Below are positions 43,649 to 51,366 of a stretch of DNA of 64,000 nucleotides, in pieces. The DNA lies in contig NZ_JBHSLA010000003.1 of assembly GCF_042657385.1 (NCBI RefSeq), positions 62,001 to 126,000 of the forward strand, written 5' to 3'. The position numbers and the translations under genes were made by a program. This stretch comes from Algorimicrobium hallyeonense. GTDB lineage: Bacteria; Bacteroidota; Bacteroidia; Flavobacteriales; Flavobacteriaceae. Numbering within the stretch: position 1 is the stretch's first letter; every line of letters begins with the position of its first letter. Below the pieces are notes generated by a model, which was not told the origin of the DNA, ran no database searches, and saw only the letters and a list, made by a program, of their open reading frames with translations.

Positions 43649-44569
43649 TCAAGAATCGTCAGGGTCTTGGCCTAAAAATTGAAGTTCAATATATTCATTA
43701 GCAAACTCTTTTGACTTTTCTAAATTCTGATTCAGGTCTTCAATAGTATTTAATCCTAATTGTTTCGCAATATTTACAATAAGTGAAAAATATACATTTA
43801 AATTTTTGTCATCTTCAGCATAGTCAAAACCAGCTTTGTTAGCAAATTCCCAATACTCTTTTAATAGTAATTCATTTTCATTAAAATAGTGTTTGACAGT
43901 GTCAAGATTTAACTCATTGTATACTGGTATATTTTCAATATCTGTTTTGTTTTCAATTGCTTGGGATAACTCAAATTGTTTTTGTTTCACTTGAACAAAT
44001 TGTTCGTCAGCTAATTCAAACAATCCTGCAAGTCTAAATAATTTTCTTTTGAGTAAATCAGGAACATCGAATTTGCTTTTATATTCAAGTTCGTGAGAAA
44101 TAGCTACCCAAGAATGTTGAAGAACAGTTCTTAATTGAATTTCTGCAAATAAATCATTAAACTTAATCCATTCTGGTAAGTGCGAACGAATTGAATTAAT
44201 CTTAACTATATAATGATTGGATAAGTAGCCAAATTCATTACTTTTTAAAATTGTACTTTTATCTACAGAATTGTTTAAGTCAACGTGAAAGTTCTCCCGA
44301 ACTAAAGAATCAGTTTTATCTATATCTGTTCGATAATATACAATAATTCGAACTCCACATAAATCCATTACTTCTTTTAATGGATTTCCATATTTTCCTT
44401 TTTTTGATTCAATTTTGTTTTTAAAACTTTCTATTTCTTTCGACCTACCTTCAATCAAATGATACTTAATGTCATTAGCATCAAGAATAGATTTAAGAAG
44501 TATAATGAGACTTAGTGAGAAACCTTCATATATAGGCTTTAATTCTTTATATTTTTCTACATAATTCAT
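43649..44569 (-). CDS. RelA/SpoT-type (p)ppGpp synthetase domain protein
   Basis: The 306-aa ORF has a RelA/SpoT synthetase domain with YGNPLKEVMDLCGVRIIVYY, NEFGYLSNHYIV and the EIQLRT motif followed by QHSWVAISHELEYKS. There is no HD hydrolase, TGS or ACT domain, so it is a synthetase-only protein. A helical C-terminal region follows. The frame ends at TGA (43649-43651) but stays open for 51 more codons (43493-43648), see that entry. No toxin-antitoxin partner is adjacent. Confidence 0.8.
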   Translation of the reverse strand: MNYVEKYKELKPIYEGFSLSLIILLKSILDANDIKYHLIEGRSKEIESFKNKIESKKGKYGNPLKEVMDLCGVRIIVYYRTDIDKTDSLVRENFHVDLNNSVDKSTILKSNEFGYLSNHYIVKINSIRSHLPEWIKFNDLFAEIQLRTVLQHSWVAISHELEYKSKFDVPDLLKRKLFRLAGLFELADEQFVQVKQKQFELSQAIENKTDIENIPVYNELNLDTVKHYFNENELLLKEYWEFANKAGFDYAEDDKNLNVYFSLIVNIAKQLGLNTIEDLNQNLEKSKEFANEYIELQFLGQDPDDS

Positions 44570-44682
44570 TCAGGATGCTGTTTTTAATTACTGCCAACCT
44601 ATGTGTATGTGTAATGGTGTATATACCGATTAAATATACAAACCCAATTTAATAAATATATACAACAACCTTACTACGTAGT

Positions 44683-44733
44683 TCTACGTAACTCCAACAC
44701 ACAAAAAAACCACTTCGGTTTAGAAGCGGTTTT
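44683..44733. repeat. Terminator-like hairpin repeat, copy 3, with a longer shared flank
   Basis: The core ACCACTTC/GAAGCGGT has one mismatch. The preceding 20 nt (TCTACGTAACTCCAACACAC) nearly match those before copy 5 (48361-48380). So the repeat unit is larger than the hairpin. It lies between the RelA/SpoT gene and the transglutaminase gene on the minus strand. Confidence 0.7.
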
Positions 44734-44769
44734 AGAATACATTATATAAAAAAAATCTATTAATCCATA

Positions 44770-45768
44770 TCAAGATACGTTGATCACATAGGTAGCAACC
44801 ACATCTTTGTTAATTTTTACATGTATATCATAATGACCTTTGTGTTTAAATTTATAGGTGAAGGAAATTAGGTCATCGTCATGATGTATGTTATAAATTT
44901 CTAATGGTTGTTCTGTAATTCCAACGTATTTAATAAGCGAAATAGAATCTGTAGAAATGGTTTTAAGGGATTTAAAACTAAAATGTATTTCATGGTTCTT
45001 GCCTATTTCAATATTCATTTCTTTGGGGCTGATCGGGATTATTTTATGCGCATAGGTTTCACCATAAATTAATGGCGCTGCTACAAATGTTTGTGTTGAG
45101 GTTGAACCATTTAGTAACCACTTTTTTTCAAAGGGATAGTGACTTTTAGAAAATAATATAGGATCTGTTAAAAAATAACCGTCATTATAATCTTCTATAA
45201 AGGTATTGTTAATTATATATCCACTAGACCAAGTGGCATCGGATAAATACCATTTGTTATTTAATTTAACGGCATTCCATGAATGATTAGCCATGTCCAG
45301 TGCTTCAATATTGGATGCCACAGAACGGCCATATCCATTTACTATTTCACATTCTATATTGGCTAAAAATGATAATTCTTTAATTAAGTAAGCATAACCG
45401 GTACACATGGTTTTTTTATCTTTTAGCAGCCTTTTAAACGTGGTTTTTAAATAGGTGTTATTCCATGCAATATATCCTAGACTATCGTTTTTATACTTTT
45501 TTCGTTTTTTAAAAATTTTATTTTGTTGATTCATATCGGCTGTTATATTTTGACAAACCCACGTATAAATAGCTCTGAATTTTTCAACATCGGTTGATAG
45601 TTTGGATGTCAGCTTATGCGCTAAAAGCGGTAAATTATCCAAACTAGCACCTTTATTCATTTTAGCTATATAATCGGCTTGTTTAAAATTAACAGCATTG
45701 AAATCTGATATTTGCGCCTGTGAAATAGTACTGATAAAAACGATAATTAAGAAATACCGGATGGACAT
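44770..45768 (-). CDS. Transglutaminase-like (papain-fold) secreted protein
   Basis: The protein, 332 aa from the ATG at 45768, has a signal peptide (cut near SQAQ). A transglutaminase-like domain follows with the catalytic triad Cys in KKTMCTGYA, His in ANHSWNAV and Asp in LSDATW. This is the family that includes secreted proteases and cross-linkers of Bacteroidota. An earlier ATG (45831) would overlap the preceding gene by 61 nt. The chosen one leaves a 2-nt gap. It is co-transcribed with the preceding carboxypeptidase-regulatory-domain gene. Confidence 0.8.
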   Translation of the reverse strand: MSIRYFLIIVFISTISQAQISDFNAVNFKQADYIAKMNKGASLDNLPLLAHKLTSKLSTDVEKFRAIYTWVCQNITADMNQQNKIFKKRKKYKNDSLGYIAWNNTYLKTTFKRLLKDKKTMCTGYAYLIKELSFLANIECEIVNGYGRSVASNIEALDMANHSWNAVKLNNKWYLSDATWSSGYIINNTFIEDYNDGYFLTDPILFSKSHYPFEKKWLLNGSTSTQTFVAAPLIYGETYAHKIIPISPKEMNIEIGKNHEIHFSFKSLKTISTDSISLIKYVGITEQPLEIYNIHHDDDLISFTYKFKHKGHYDIHVKINKDVVATYVINVS

Positions 45769-45770
45769 GC

Positions 45771-46448
45771 CTATTTGTTTTTCTTGGATTTGTAAACTTT
45801 TTTTACGGCTACTTTTCCCATAACGATACATGTAACAGCATCCATATTAACTTCCATTTCAACGGTGGGCGAGGCGGTTTCATTATTAATAACAATGGTT
45901 CTAGAGCTATAACCTATAAAGCTAAAAATAAGAACATCTCCTTTTTGTAATTTTTCAGGGAATTCAAATTCACCATCAAAATTCGTTTGTGTCCCAATGG
46001 CTGTGTCTTTAAGAATAATGTTGGTGCCAGGTAGTGGTAAACCATTTTCATCTAAAACAGTTCCTTTTACGCTAATGTTTTTTTCTTGATGGATATCTTT
46101 TGCCTCGGAATTGGTATTCGTTGTATCGGTTTTCTTGTCTTGTGCGTGAGTAGCATTGAAACTAAAAAAAGACAGCATTGCTAAACCAAAACCACCAATG
46201 AGATTGCGCCTTTTATTGGTTTTAGGTAATTGATTAAATGATTTTAATTGAGCGGTTTTAAATCTGCCGCATGTATTTTGGCTGCTTTTCAATTTGAAAT
46301 AATTGATAATTGCTTCAGGTTTCATGTTGGTAAAATCAATGACTTCTTTTTCACAGGAATTACAAAATCCACCTGCTTTTGTAGGCGAAAAGTGCTTGTA
46401 ATTTTCAGAACATGGTGTTTTAATACTTACGTTTAGATTGTTTTTCAT
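45771..46448 (-). CDS. Zinc-ribbon/carboxypeptidase-regulatory-like domain protein
   Basis: The 225-aa protein has an N-terminal cysteine cluster typical of Bacteroidota (SIKTPCSENYKHFSP, then GGFCNSCEKEVIDFT). A membrane helix follows (about residues 85-100). The C-terminal CarboxypepD_reg-like domain (about 120-215) includes KGTVLDENGLPLPGTNIILKD and LIFSFIGYSSRTI. It may link a cytoplasmic Cys motif to an envelope domain. The role is unknown. It is followed 2 nt later by the transglutaminase gene. Confidence 0.72.
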   Translation of the reverse strand: MKNNLNVSIKTPCSENYKHFSPTKAGGFCNSCEKEVIDFTNMKPEAIINYFKLKSSQNTCGRFKTAQLKSFNQLPKTNKRRNLIGGFGLAMLSFFSFNATHAQDKKTDTTNTNSEAKDIHQEKNISVKGTVLDENGLPLPGTNIILKDTAIGTQTNFDGEFEFPEKLQKGDVLIFSFIGYSSRTIVINNETASPTVEMEVNMDAVTCIVMGKVAVKKVYKSKKNK

Positions 46449-46565
46449 GATGGTTATTTTTATAATTATGATTCAAACCTAGCGGTTTATCAGGTATCTA
46501 GAAATAACTAATGAGACAAACGTGTTTTTGGGTGCGTGAAACTTACGTTTTGGTTAGGGTATAAA

Positions 46566-46592
46566 AAACCACTTCGGTTGGGAAGTGGATTT
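46566..46592. repeat. Terminator-like hairpin repeat, copy 4
   Basis: The core is ACCACTTC/GAAGTGG with loop GGTTGG. The outer pairs are weaker than in copies 1 and 2. It lies between two minus-strand genes, immediately behind the 46630 gene. Confidence 0.65.
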
Positions 46593-46629
46593 AAAATATA
46601 AATTATTTAGCTGTGATGATTAAACTGCT

Positions 46630-46845
46630 TTATTTCAAGTTTTCAGCTGATTCAAATTTATTACAGGTGTCCTTTAATCCCATTAAAGCATCTTTATTGG
46701 CTTGACGGATTACGTTTTTTAAAATTTGTTTACTTTTATTATTTTGGATTAGTAAGCAATAACCAGCTCCTTCGCCCCAACTTTGTAACATACCTGAAAT
46801 AAAAAAGTGAATACAGTTTTGGCAGGTTTTTTCTATTGACTTCAT
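46630..46845 (-). CDS. Small cysteine-containing protein of unknown function
   Basis: The 71-aa protein has four cysteines (Cys8, Cys11, Cys30, Cys61) in a layout that could bind zinc or an iron-sulfur cluster. It has the aromatic, glycine-rich WGEGAGYCLLI segment. There is no signal peptide. It lies 11 nt behind the 46857 gene on the same strand, so it is probably the last gene of a three-gene unit (47572, 46857, 46630). Confidence 0.55.
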   Translation of the reverse strand: MKSIEKTCQNCIHFFISGMLQSWGEGAGYCLLIQNNKSKQILKNVIRQANKDALMGLKDTCNKFESAENLK

Positions 46846-46856
46846 GGGTTAATAAA

Positions 46857-47582
46857 TTATTTATTGCATATTGAAATGTTATTCTTCATTTTAAAATCAA
46901 TAATTATATCAGCAATTTTGTCAATCAATTCATTTGATGCGCCATTTGTTAGTTGTCTTGTATGAATAACTAATTTTGGATTTTGGTTTTTAGAATAATG
47001 AATCCACATTTTATTTAACTCCGTACAAACTACTTGTTTATCGAAATCGACATCAAATATTTCACATACTTCTCCTGGATAAGTTTCTATGTAATTATTA
47101 TCCGATGCAGTAATCACTACAATAGGAAAATCTTGAATAAATTTACTTTTCCAAAAAATATTTTTTCTTTTTTTTAATTCCGTTTTAAAACCTTCTAATT
47201 GTTTTGCTTCATTTGTCGTTTTTGCTGGTAAGTTGCTTAATTCAGTAGTGAAAACATTTTCTACAAATGTTATTTTATAATTCTTTTTATTGGATTGATT
47301 TGTTTCATTCTTTTGGCATATTTTATCATATAATTTTTGATACTTTTGCCAAGTATGTCTGTGATTTTGCATCTCGGGTTTAATTGGTACAAAGCTCTTT
47401 GAATAATCAATTTCACCATCTTTCCAAGATTTTACGCTACCCTGAGTGATTTTTGATTTAAATGGTTCTCCTGCTTCCTTTCCGATAAACAATATTTTTG
47501 CATTAGGATTGCCTAATCCAACATATTGATTATGATTAATGCATTTTTCTAATAACTCCTCAAATTCTAATTTATAGTTCAT
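46857..47582 (-). CDS. Hypothetical protein with uracil-DNA-glycosylase-like motifs
   Basis: The 241-aa protein opens with YVGLGNPNAKILFIGKEAG (residues 20-38), which resembles motif A of the uracil-DNA glycosylase superfamily (GExPG). A later KLVIHTRQLTNGAS is near where the superfamily has its H-containing motif. The long middle region has low complexity of Lys/Asn. This assignment is a suggestion. It overlaps the 47572 gene by 11 nt and shares an N-terminal motif with it. Confidence 0.55.
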   Translation of the reverse strand: MNYKLEFEELLEKCINHNQYVGLGNPNAKILFIGKEAGEPFKSKITQGSVKSWKDGEIDYSKSFVPIKPEMQNHRHTWQKYQKLYDKICQKNETNQSNKKNYKITFVENVFTTELSNLPAKTTNEAKQLEGFKTELKKRKNIFWKSKFIQDFPIVVITASDNNYIETYPGEVCEIFDVDFDKQVVCTELNKMWIHYSKNQNPKLVIHTRQLTNGASNELIDKIADIIIDFKMKNNISICNK

Positions 47583-48216
47583 TATGTAATTTTTTTAGTT
47601 TTTCCTTATCTAATATCGACATATCATTATTTATATTTCCTTCAGAATCAAATATTGAAACCTGACAATATTTGCAGCTGCTTGGCATAGGTTCTGATCT
47701 ATGAAGAATTGTAAGGTTGAATTCTTCGCATTTTATGCAACTAAACTGATAATATACTGTTTCTGGTCTTTTAATATATCCAGTTAATTCAAATGCCAAA
47801 TCATTGAATGTATCCTCTGATAAAGTTTTAAAATCTTTTACGTTAATAATTATTTTAGATTCATCAGAATTATCATAGACCGAATATTCATCACTTTTCC
47901 ATTTCTCTTGTTCTCGTGAATTTACATTGAAATAATATTCTATCTCATTCTTTAAAATATTATCTCCACAATTTAAAACTATTACATTAAATTTTCTAGA
48001 TAACTTAAGTATTAATTCTTTTTCTTGTTTCAAATCAATTTGCTTGACTAAATAAAAGTTTGTTTCAAAATTCAAAGATTTATTTGTTACCAAATAATGT
48101 ACCCTATCGTGAAAAATTTGGTACGTATCATAAGTGCTTTTTTCATATGCAACCTCAATACTTTCTATAATTAAAATATTACCGTCAGGATTACCCTTTC
48201 CTATTTTTAAAGTCAT
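47572..48216 (-). CDS. Hypothetical protein with C-terminal zinc ribbon
   Basis: The 214-aa protein starts MTLKIGKGNPDGNILIIESI, a GxGNP motif matching the neighbouring 46857 protein (GLGNPNAKILFI). A C-terminal four-cysteine cluster (FSCIKCEEFN ... SSCKYCQVS) looks like a zinc ribbon. The middle is beta-rich. I do not recognise the family. The first gene of the probable unit, it overlaps the next gene by 11 nt. Confidence 0.5.
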   Translation of the reverse strand: MTLKIGKGNPDGNILIIESIEVAYEKSTYDTYQIFHDRVHYLVTNKSLNFETNFYLVKQIDLKQEKELILKLSRKFNVIVLNCGDNILKNEIEYYFNVNSREQEKWKSDEYSVYDNSDESKIIINVKDFKTLSEDTFNDLAFELTGYIKRPETVYYQFSCIKCEEFNLTILHRSEPMPSSCKYCQVSIFDSEGNINNDMSILDKEKLKKLHNEL

Positions 48217-48360
48217 GATCTATTCGTTTCCAACAAACCTAAAAATTACAAATAGATTACCGAAGTTGAAAGACGACATTTTGCGTAATTTTTTATAATT
48301 GTTTGGTGTTGAGACACCTATCAGTAACAGTAATTTATAATCATGAGTTAAACGCAAATT

Positions 48361-48410
48361 TCTACGTAATTCCAACCCACAAAAAAACCACTTCCGTAAA
48401 GAAGTGGTTT
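48361..48410. repeat. Terminator-like hairpin repeat, copy 5, with shared flank
   Basis: The core ACCACTTC/GAAGTGGT (hairpin 48385-48410) is preceded by TCTACGTAATTCCAACCCAC, nearly identical to the flank of copy 3 at 44683. It lies in the 320-nt gap between the 47572 gene start and htpG. The rest of that gap shows no feature. Confidence 0.7.
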
Positions 48411-48536
48411 CGTTTTGATTCTATAATCTAACAACAAAGCGGTCTAATATCTATTTTATTATTTAGCTTCGCTGACTAATCTTATAAGTGCATTATTGTT
48501 GGCTGCGTTTTTCTAAAACACAGAACAATAATCGTC

Positions 48537-50447
48537 TTATTTAATCATCTCATAGCTACGTTTAATAAAGTTGGTTAACTCTTCACCTTTCAGTAAACCT
48601 TGTGAAAGTCGCGCTAAATCCAAACTCTGTGTAATTAAACGTTCTTGCTTTTTCTTGGTTTTGGTTTCTAAAATTTCGCCAACTAAAGCGGAATTTGTAT
48701 TCACTACCAAATTGTACATTTCTGGCATATTACCAAACATGTTCATACCGCCGCCGCCAGTTTGCTGCATTTCTTTCATACGGCGCATAAACTCGGGCTG
48801 CGTAATCATAAATGGTGACGCATCACTATCCATGGCTTCTAACTGTACCGAGAATTTCTCCTGTGGAATTACTTCTTTCAGTAAATCCTCAAGCGCCCCT
48901 TTTTGGTCCTCTGATAATTTAGAAATCTTGGCATCATCGGTTTTAATTAAATTATCCACGTGATCGGCATCCACACGAGCAAAGGTTATATTCTCCTTGC
49001 TAGATTCTAGCTTCTGCATTAAATGCGATACAATTGGCGAATCTAATAACAACACCTCATAACCTTTAGCTTTAGCCGCTTCAATATAACTGTGTTGTGC
49101 ATCTTGATTGGATGCGTACAAAATAACCAACTTACCATCTTTATCGGTTTGCTTGGCTTTTATAGCGTTGAATAATTCGTCGTATGTAAAATATTTACCG
49201 TCTACGGTTGGGTACAATGCAAACGCATCAGCTTTATCAAAAAATTTATCTTCTGAAAGCATTCCGTATTCAATCACAATCTTAATATCGTCCCATTTCT
49301 TTTCAAAATCTTCACGATTATTATTGAAAAGAGATTTCAATTTATCTGCCACTTTACGCGTGATGTAAGATGATATTTTCTTAACAGCACCATCCGCTTG
49401 CAAATAACTACGCGATACGTTTAATGGAATGTCTGGCGAATCAATGACACCACGTAACATGGTTAAAAATTCGGGAACAATGCCTTCCACATTATCGGTA
49501 ACATATACCTGATTTTGGTACAATTGAATCTTATCTTTTTGAATGTTGAGGTCGTTGGTCATTTTTGGGAAATACAAAATTCCCGTTAAGTTAAATGGGT
49601 AATCCACATTTAAATGAATGTGAAATAACGGCTCCTCAAACTGCATAGGGTATAACTCGCGGTAAAAGTTATTATAATCCGTTGCTTCCAAATCTGTTGG
49701 CAATTTAGTCCATGCTGGATTTGGGTTGTTTATAATATTATCAACCGTAATTTGTTTATGTGGCTCGGTAGTTTCCTTACCATCCTTATCGGTTGTAGTT
49801 TTTGGTGTAAAATCTGGATCGTTTACTTCCTTGGTTCCAAATTTAATTGGAATAGGCATAAACTTGTTATACTTTAATAATAATTCACTAATACGTGCTT
49901 CTTCTAAAAACTCGGTAGAATCGTCTGCGATATGCAAAATAATTTCGGTTCCACGTGCTGTTTTGTCCGCTGTTTCTAATGTGAATTCTGGACTGCCATC
50001 GCAAGTCCAATGTGCTGCTGGTTCATCTTTGTAAGATTTGGTAATGATTTCTACTTTTTCAGCAACCATAAATGCCGAATAGAAACCTAAACCAAAATGA
50101 CCGATAATTCCAGAGTCTTTAGCCGAGTCTTTATACTTATCTAAAAACTCTTCTGCACCTGAAAATGCCACTTGGTTAATATACTTTTCAACTTCATCTG
50201 CAGTCATCCCTAAACCTTGATCTATAATGTGCAATTTCTTGCCATCTTTATCAATTTTAACTTCAATTTGTGGATTTCCGTATTCAACAGAAGCTTCGCC
50301 AATACTTGTTAAATGCTTTAATTTTAATGTTGCATCGGTTGCATTACTAATTAGCTCACGTAAAAAGATTTCGTGATCACTGTATAAAAACTTTTTAATG
50401 AGTGGGAAGATATTTTCTACCGATACATTAATGTTTCCTTTTGCCAT
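48537..50447 (-). CDS. htpG: Molecular chaperone HtpG (Hsp90)
   Basis: The 636-aa protein is full length for bacterial Hsp90. The N-terminal GHKL ATPase motifs are ELISNATDA, IDQGLGMT and GHFGLGFYSAFM, followed by the middle domain (PLNVSRSYLQAD) and the C-terminal dimerisation domain. It refolds or holds stress-denatured proteins. The start is ATG. Upstream, TTCCCACAAATGTGGAA (50468-50484) is an inverted repeat of unknown role that could be a heat-shock operator. Confidence 0.95.
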   Translation of the reverse strand: MAKGNINVSVENIFPLIKKFLYSDHEIFLRELISNATDATLKLKHLTSIGEASVEYGNPQIEVKIDKDGKKLHIIDQGLGMTADEVEKYINQVAFSGAEEFLDKYKDSAKDSGIIGHFGLGFYSAFMVAEKVEIITKSYKDEPAAHWTCDGSPEFTLETADKTARGTEIILHIADDSTEFLEEARISELLLKYNKFMPIPIKFGTKEVNDPDFTPKTTTDKDGKETTEPHKQITVDNIINNPNPAWTKLPTDLEATDYNNFYRELYPMQFEEPLFHIHLNVDYPFNLTGILYFPKMTNDLNIQKDKIQLYQNQVYVTDNVEGIVPEFLTMLRGVIDSPDIPLNVSRSYLQADGAVKKISSYITRKVADKLKSLFNNNREDFEKKWDDIKIVIEYGMLSEDKFFDKADAFALYPTVDGKYFTYDELFNAIKAKQTDKDGKLVILYASNQDAQHSYIEAAKAKGYEVLLLDSPIVSHLMQKLESSKENITFARVDADHVDNLIKTDDAKISKLSEDQKGALEDLLKEVIPQEKFSVQLEAMDSDASPFMITQPEFMRRMKEMQQTGGGGMNMFGNMPEMYNLVVNTNSALVGEILETKTKKKQERLITQSLDLARLSQGLLKGEELTNFIKRSYEMIK

Positions 50448-50572
50448 AAATTTAATTTATTAAATTATTCCCACAAATGTGGAAAACTGTTAAACGTCAT
50501 TCTTCGGTTTTGTTACAGTCAAAAAAAGTACCAAGTGTTAAAACGTGACAAACTGACATTTGCAGGATAAAA

Positions 50573-50600
50573 AAATGCCATTCTTAAAGGAATGGCATTT
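50573..50600 (-). terminator. Terminator of the 50610 gene
   Basis: AAATGCCATTC (50573-50583) and GAATGGCATTT (50590-50600) form an 11-bp stem. On the minus strand the stem is followed by T residues, 10 nt behind the stop codon of the small secreted protein. Confidence 0.75.
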
Positions 50601-50609
50601 GAAGATGTT

Positions 50610-51104
50610 TTATAAAAGGGATTTCAAATATTGAGTATAATTAGAAACTTGCTCCTCGCTATAATGACCATTAAACTGTAAGTAATCACCATTTTTATTT
50701 ATAATTAAAACAGCAAAACAGCTTTTTTTTCGACTGAAGAAATGTTTCAAAAAAAAGTTTGTTCTGTCAACATATAAGCCTTTAATCCCTTCGTGCTTTT
50801 CGGAACATAAAAAAACAACCAAAGAATTGCTTATATCTGTTTCTGAATAAAATTTTCTCCACCATTTTCCGCTGTTTATTTTATGGGTGTGATTATCAAA
50901 ATGACAATCCGTTCTTAGTTGTGTATAATTAACAATTAATATGTCCTCTGAATCCCAATCAAATTGTAGTTTCGTAAATTTAAGTTCATCGGTACTTAAT
51001 TTTCCGGCGAAATCGTATTTTAAATCTGTGTTTTCAAGATTGTTTTGTCCATAAGAAAGCGAACAAACGATTAGCAGGATTGTTGGGAATACTGTTTTTA
51101 ACAT
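50610..51104 (-). CDS. Small secreted protein of unknown function
   Basis: The 164-aa protein has a signal peptide cut after SYGQ (residue 20). The mature part contains WDSEDILIVNYTQLRTDCHFDNH, KWWRKFY and several aromatic residues, with three cysteines. I do not recognise a domain. It is single-gene with a terminator behind it. Confidence 0.65.
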   Translation of the reverse strand: MLKTVFPTILLIVCSLSYGQNNLENTDLKYDFAGKLSTDELKFTKLQFDWDSEDILIVNYTQLRTDCHFDNHTHKINSGKWWRKFYSETDISNSLVVFLCSEKHEGIKGLYVDRTNFFLKHFFSRKKSCFAVLIINKNGDYLQFNGHYSEEQVSNYTQYLKSLL

Positions 51105-51327
51105 GTCATTTTTTTTATTTAATTCTAATATGTCGCTAGGCTGTGGCTTGTTTTTATAATAAACTATATATCTAGTAATGGGTTATCCCTCCAGGATTTT
51201 GTATCACCAAAGGTGTGTAAAATTAATAGAATAAATTCATAAAAAGATAAAAAGTACCAGAAGTGAGACATAAACAGAACAGTCATAAATAATGATGAAT
51301 TTCCTCTATAATCTAACCTCTAAAAGT

Positions 51328-51343
51328 CCCGATAAAAATCGGG
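51328..51343. terminator. CCCGAT/ATCGGG hairpin behind the S9 peptidase gene
   Basis: CCCGAT (51328-51333) and ATCGGG (51338-51343) pair around AAAA, 24 nt beyond the S9 peptidase stop. On the minus strand the stem is followed by ACTTTT, so termination is plausible but weak. The remainder of 51105-51366 shows no gene. Confidence 0.45.
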
Positions 51344-51366
51344 GCGATCTCATCTTTTATTTCTAT

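Noticed and set aside
43649..44569. RelA/SpoT-domain gene considered as a toxin-antitoxin toxSAS system
   Set aside because: No small antitoxin gene is adjacent on the same strand. The neighbours are unrelated.
33921..48410. Hairpin repeats considered as a CRISPR array
   Set aside because: The copies are kilobases apart with no regular spacers, and no cas genes are present.
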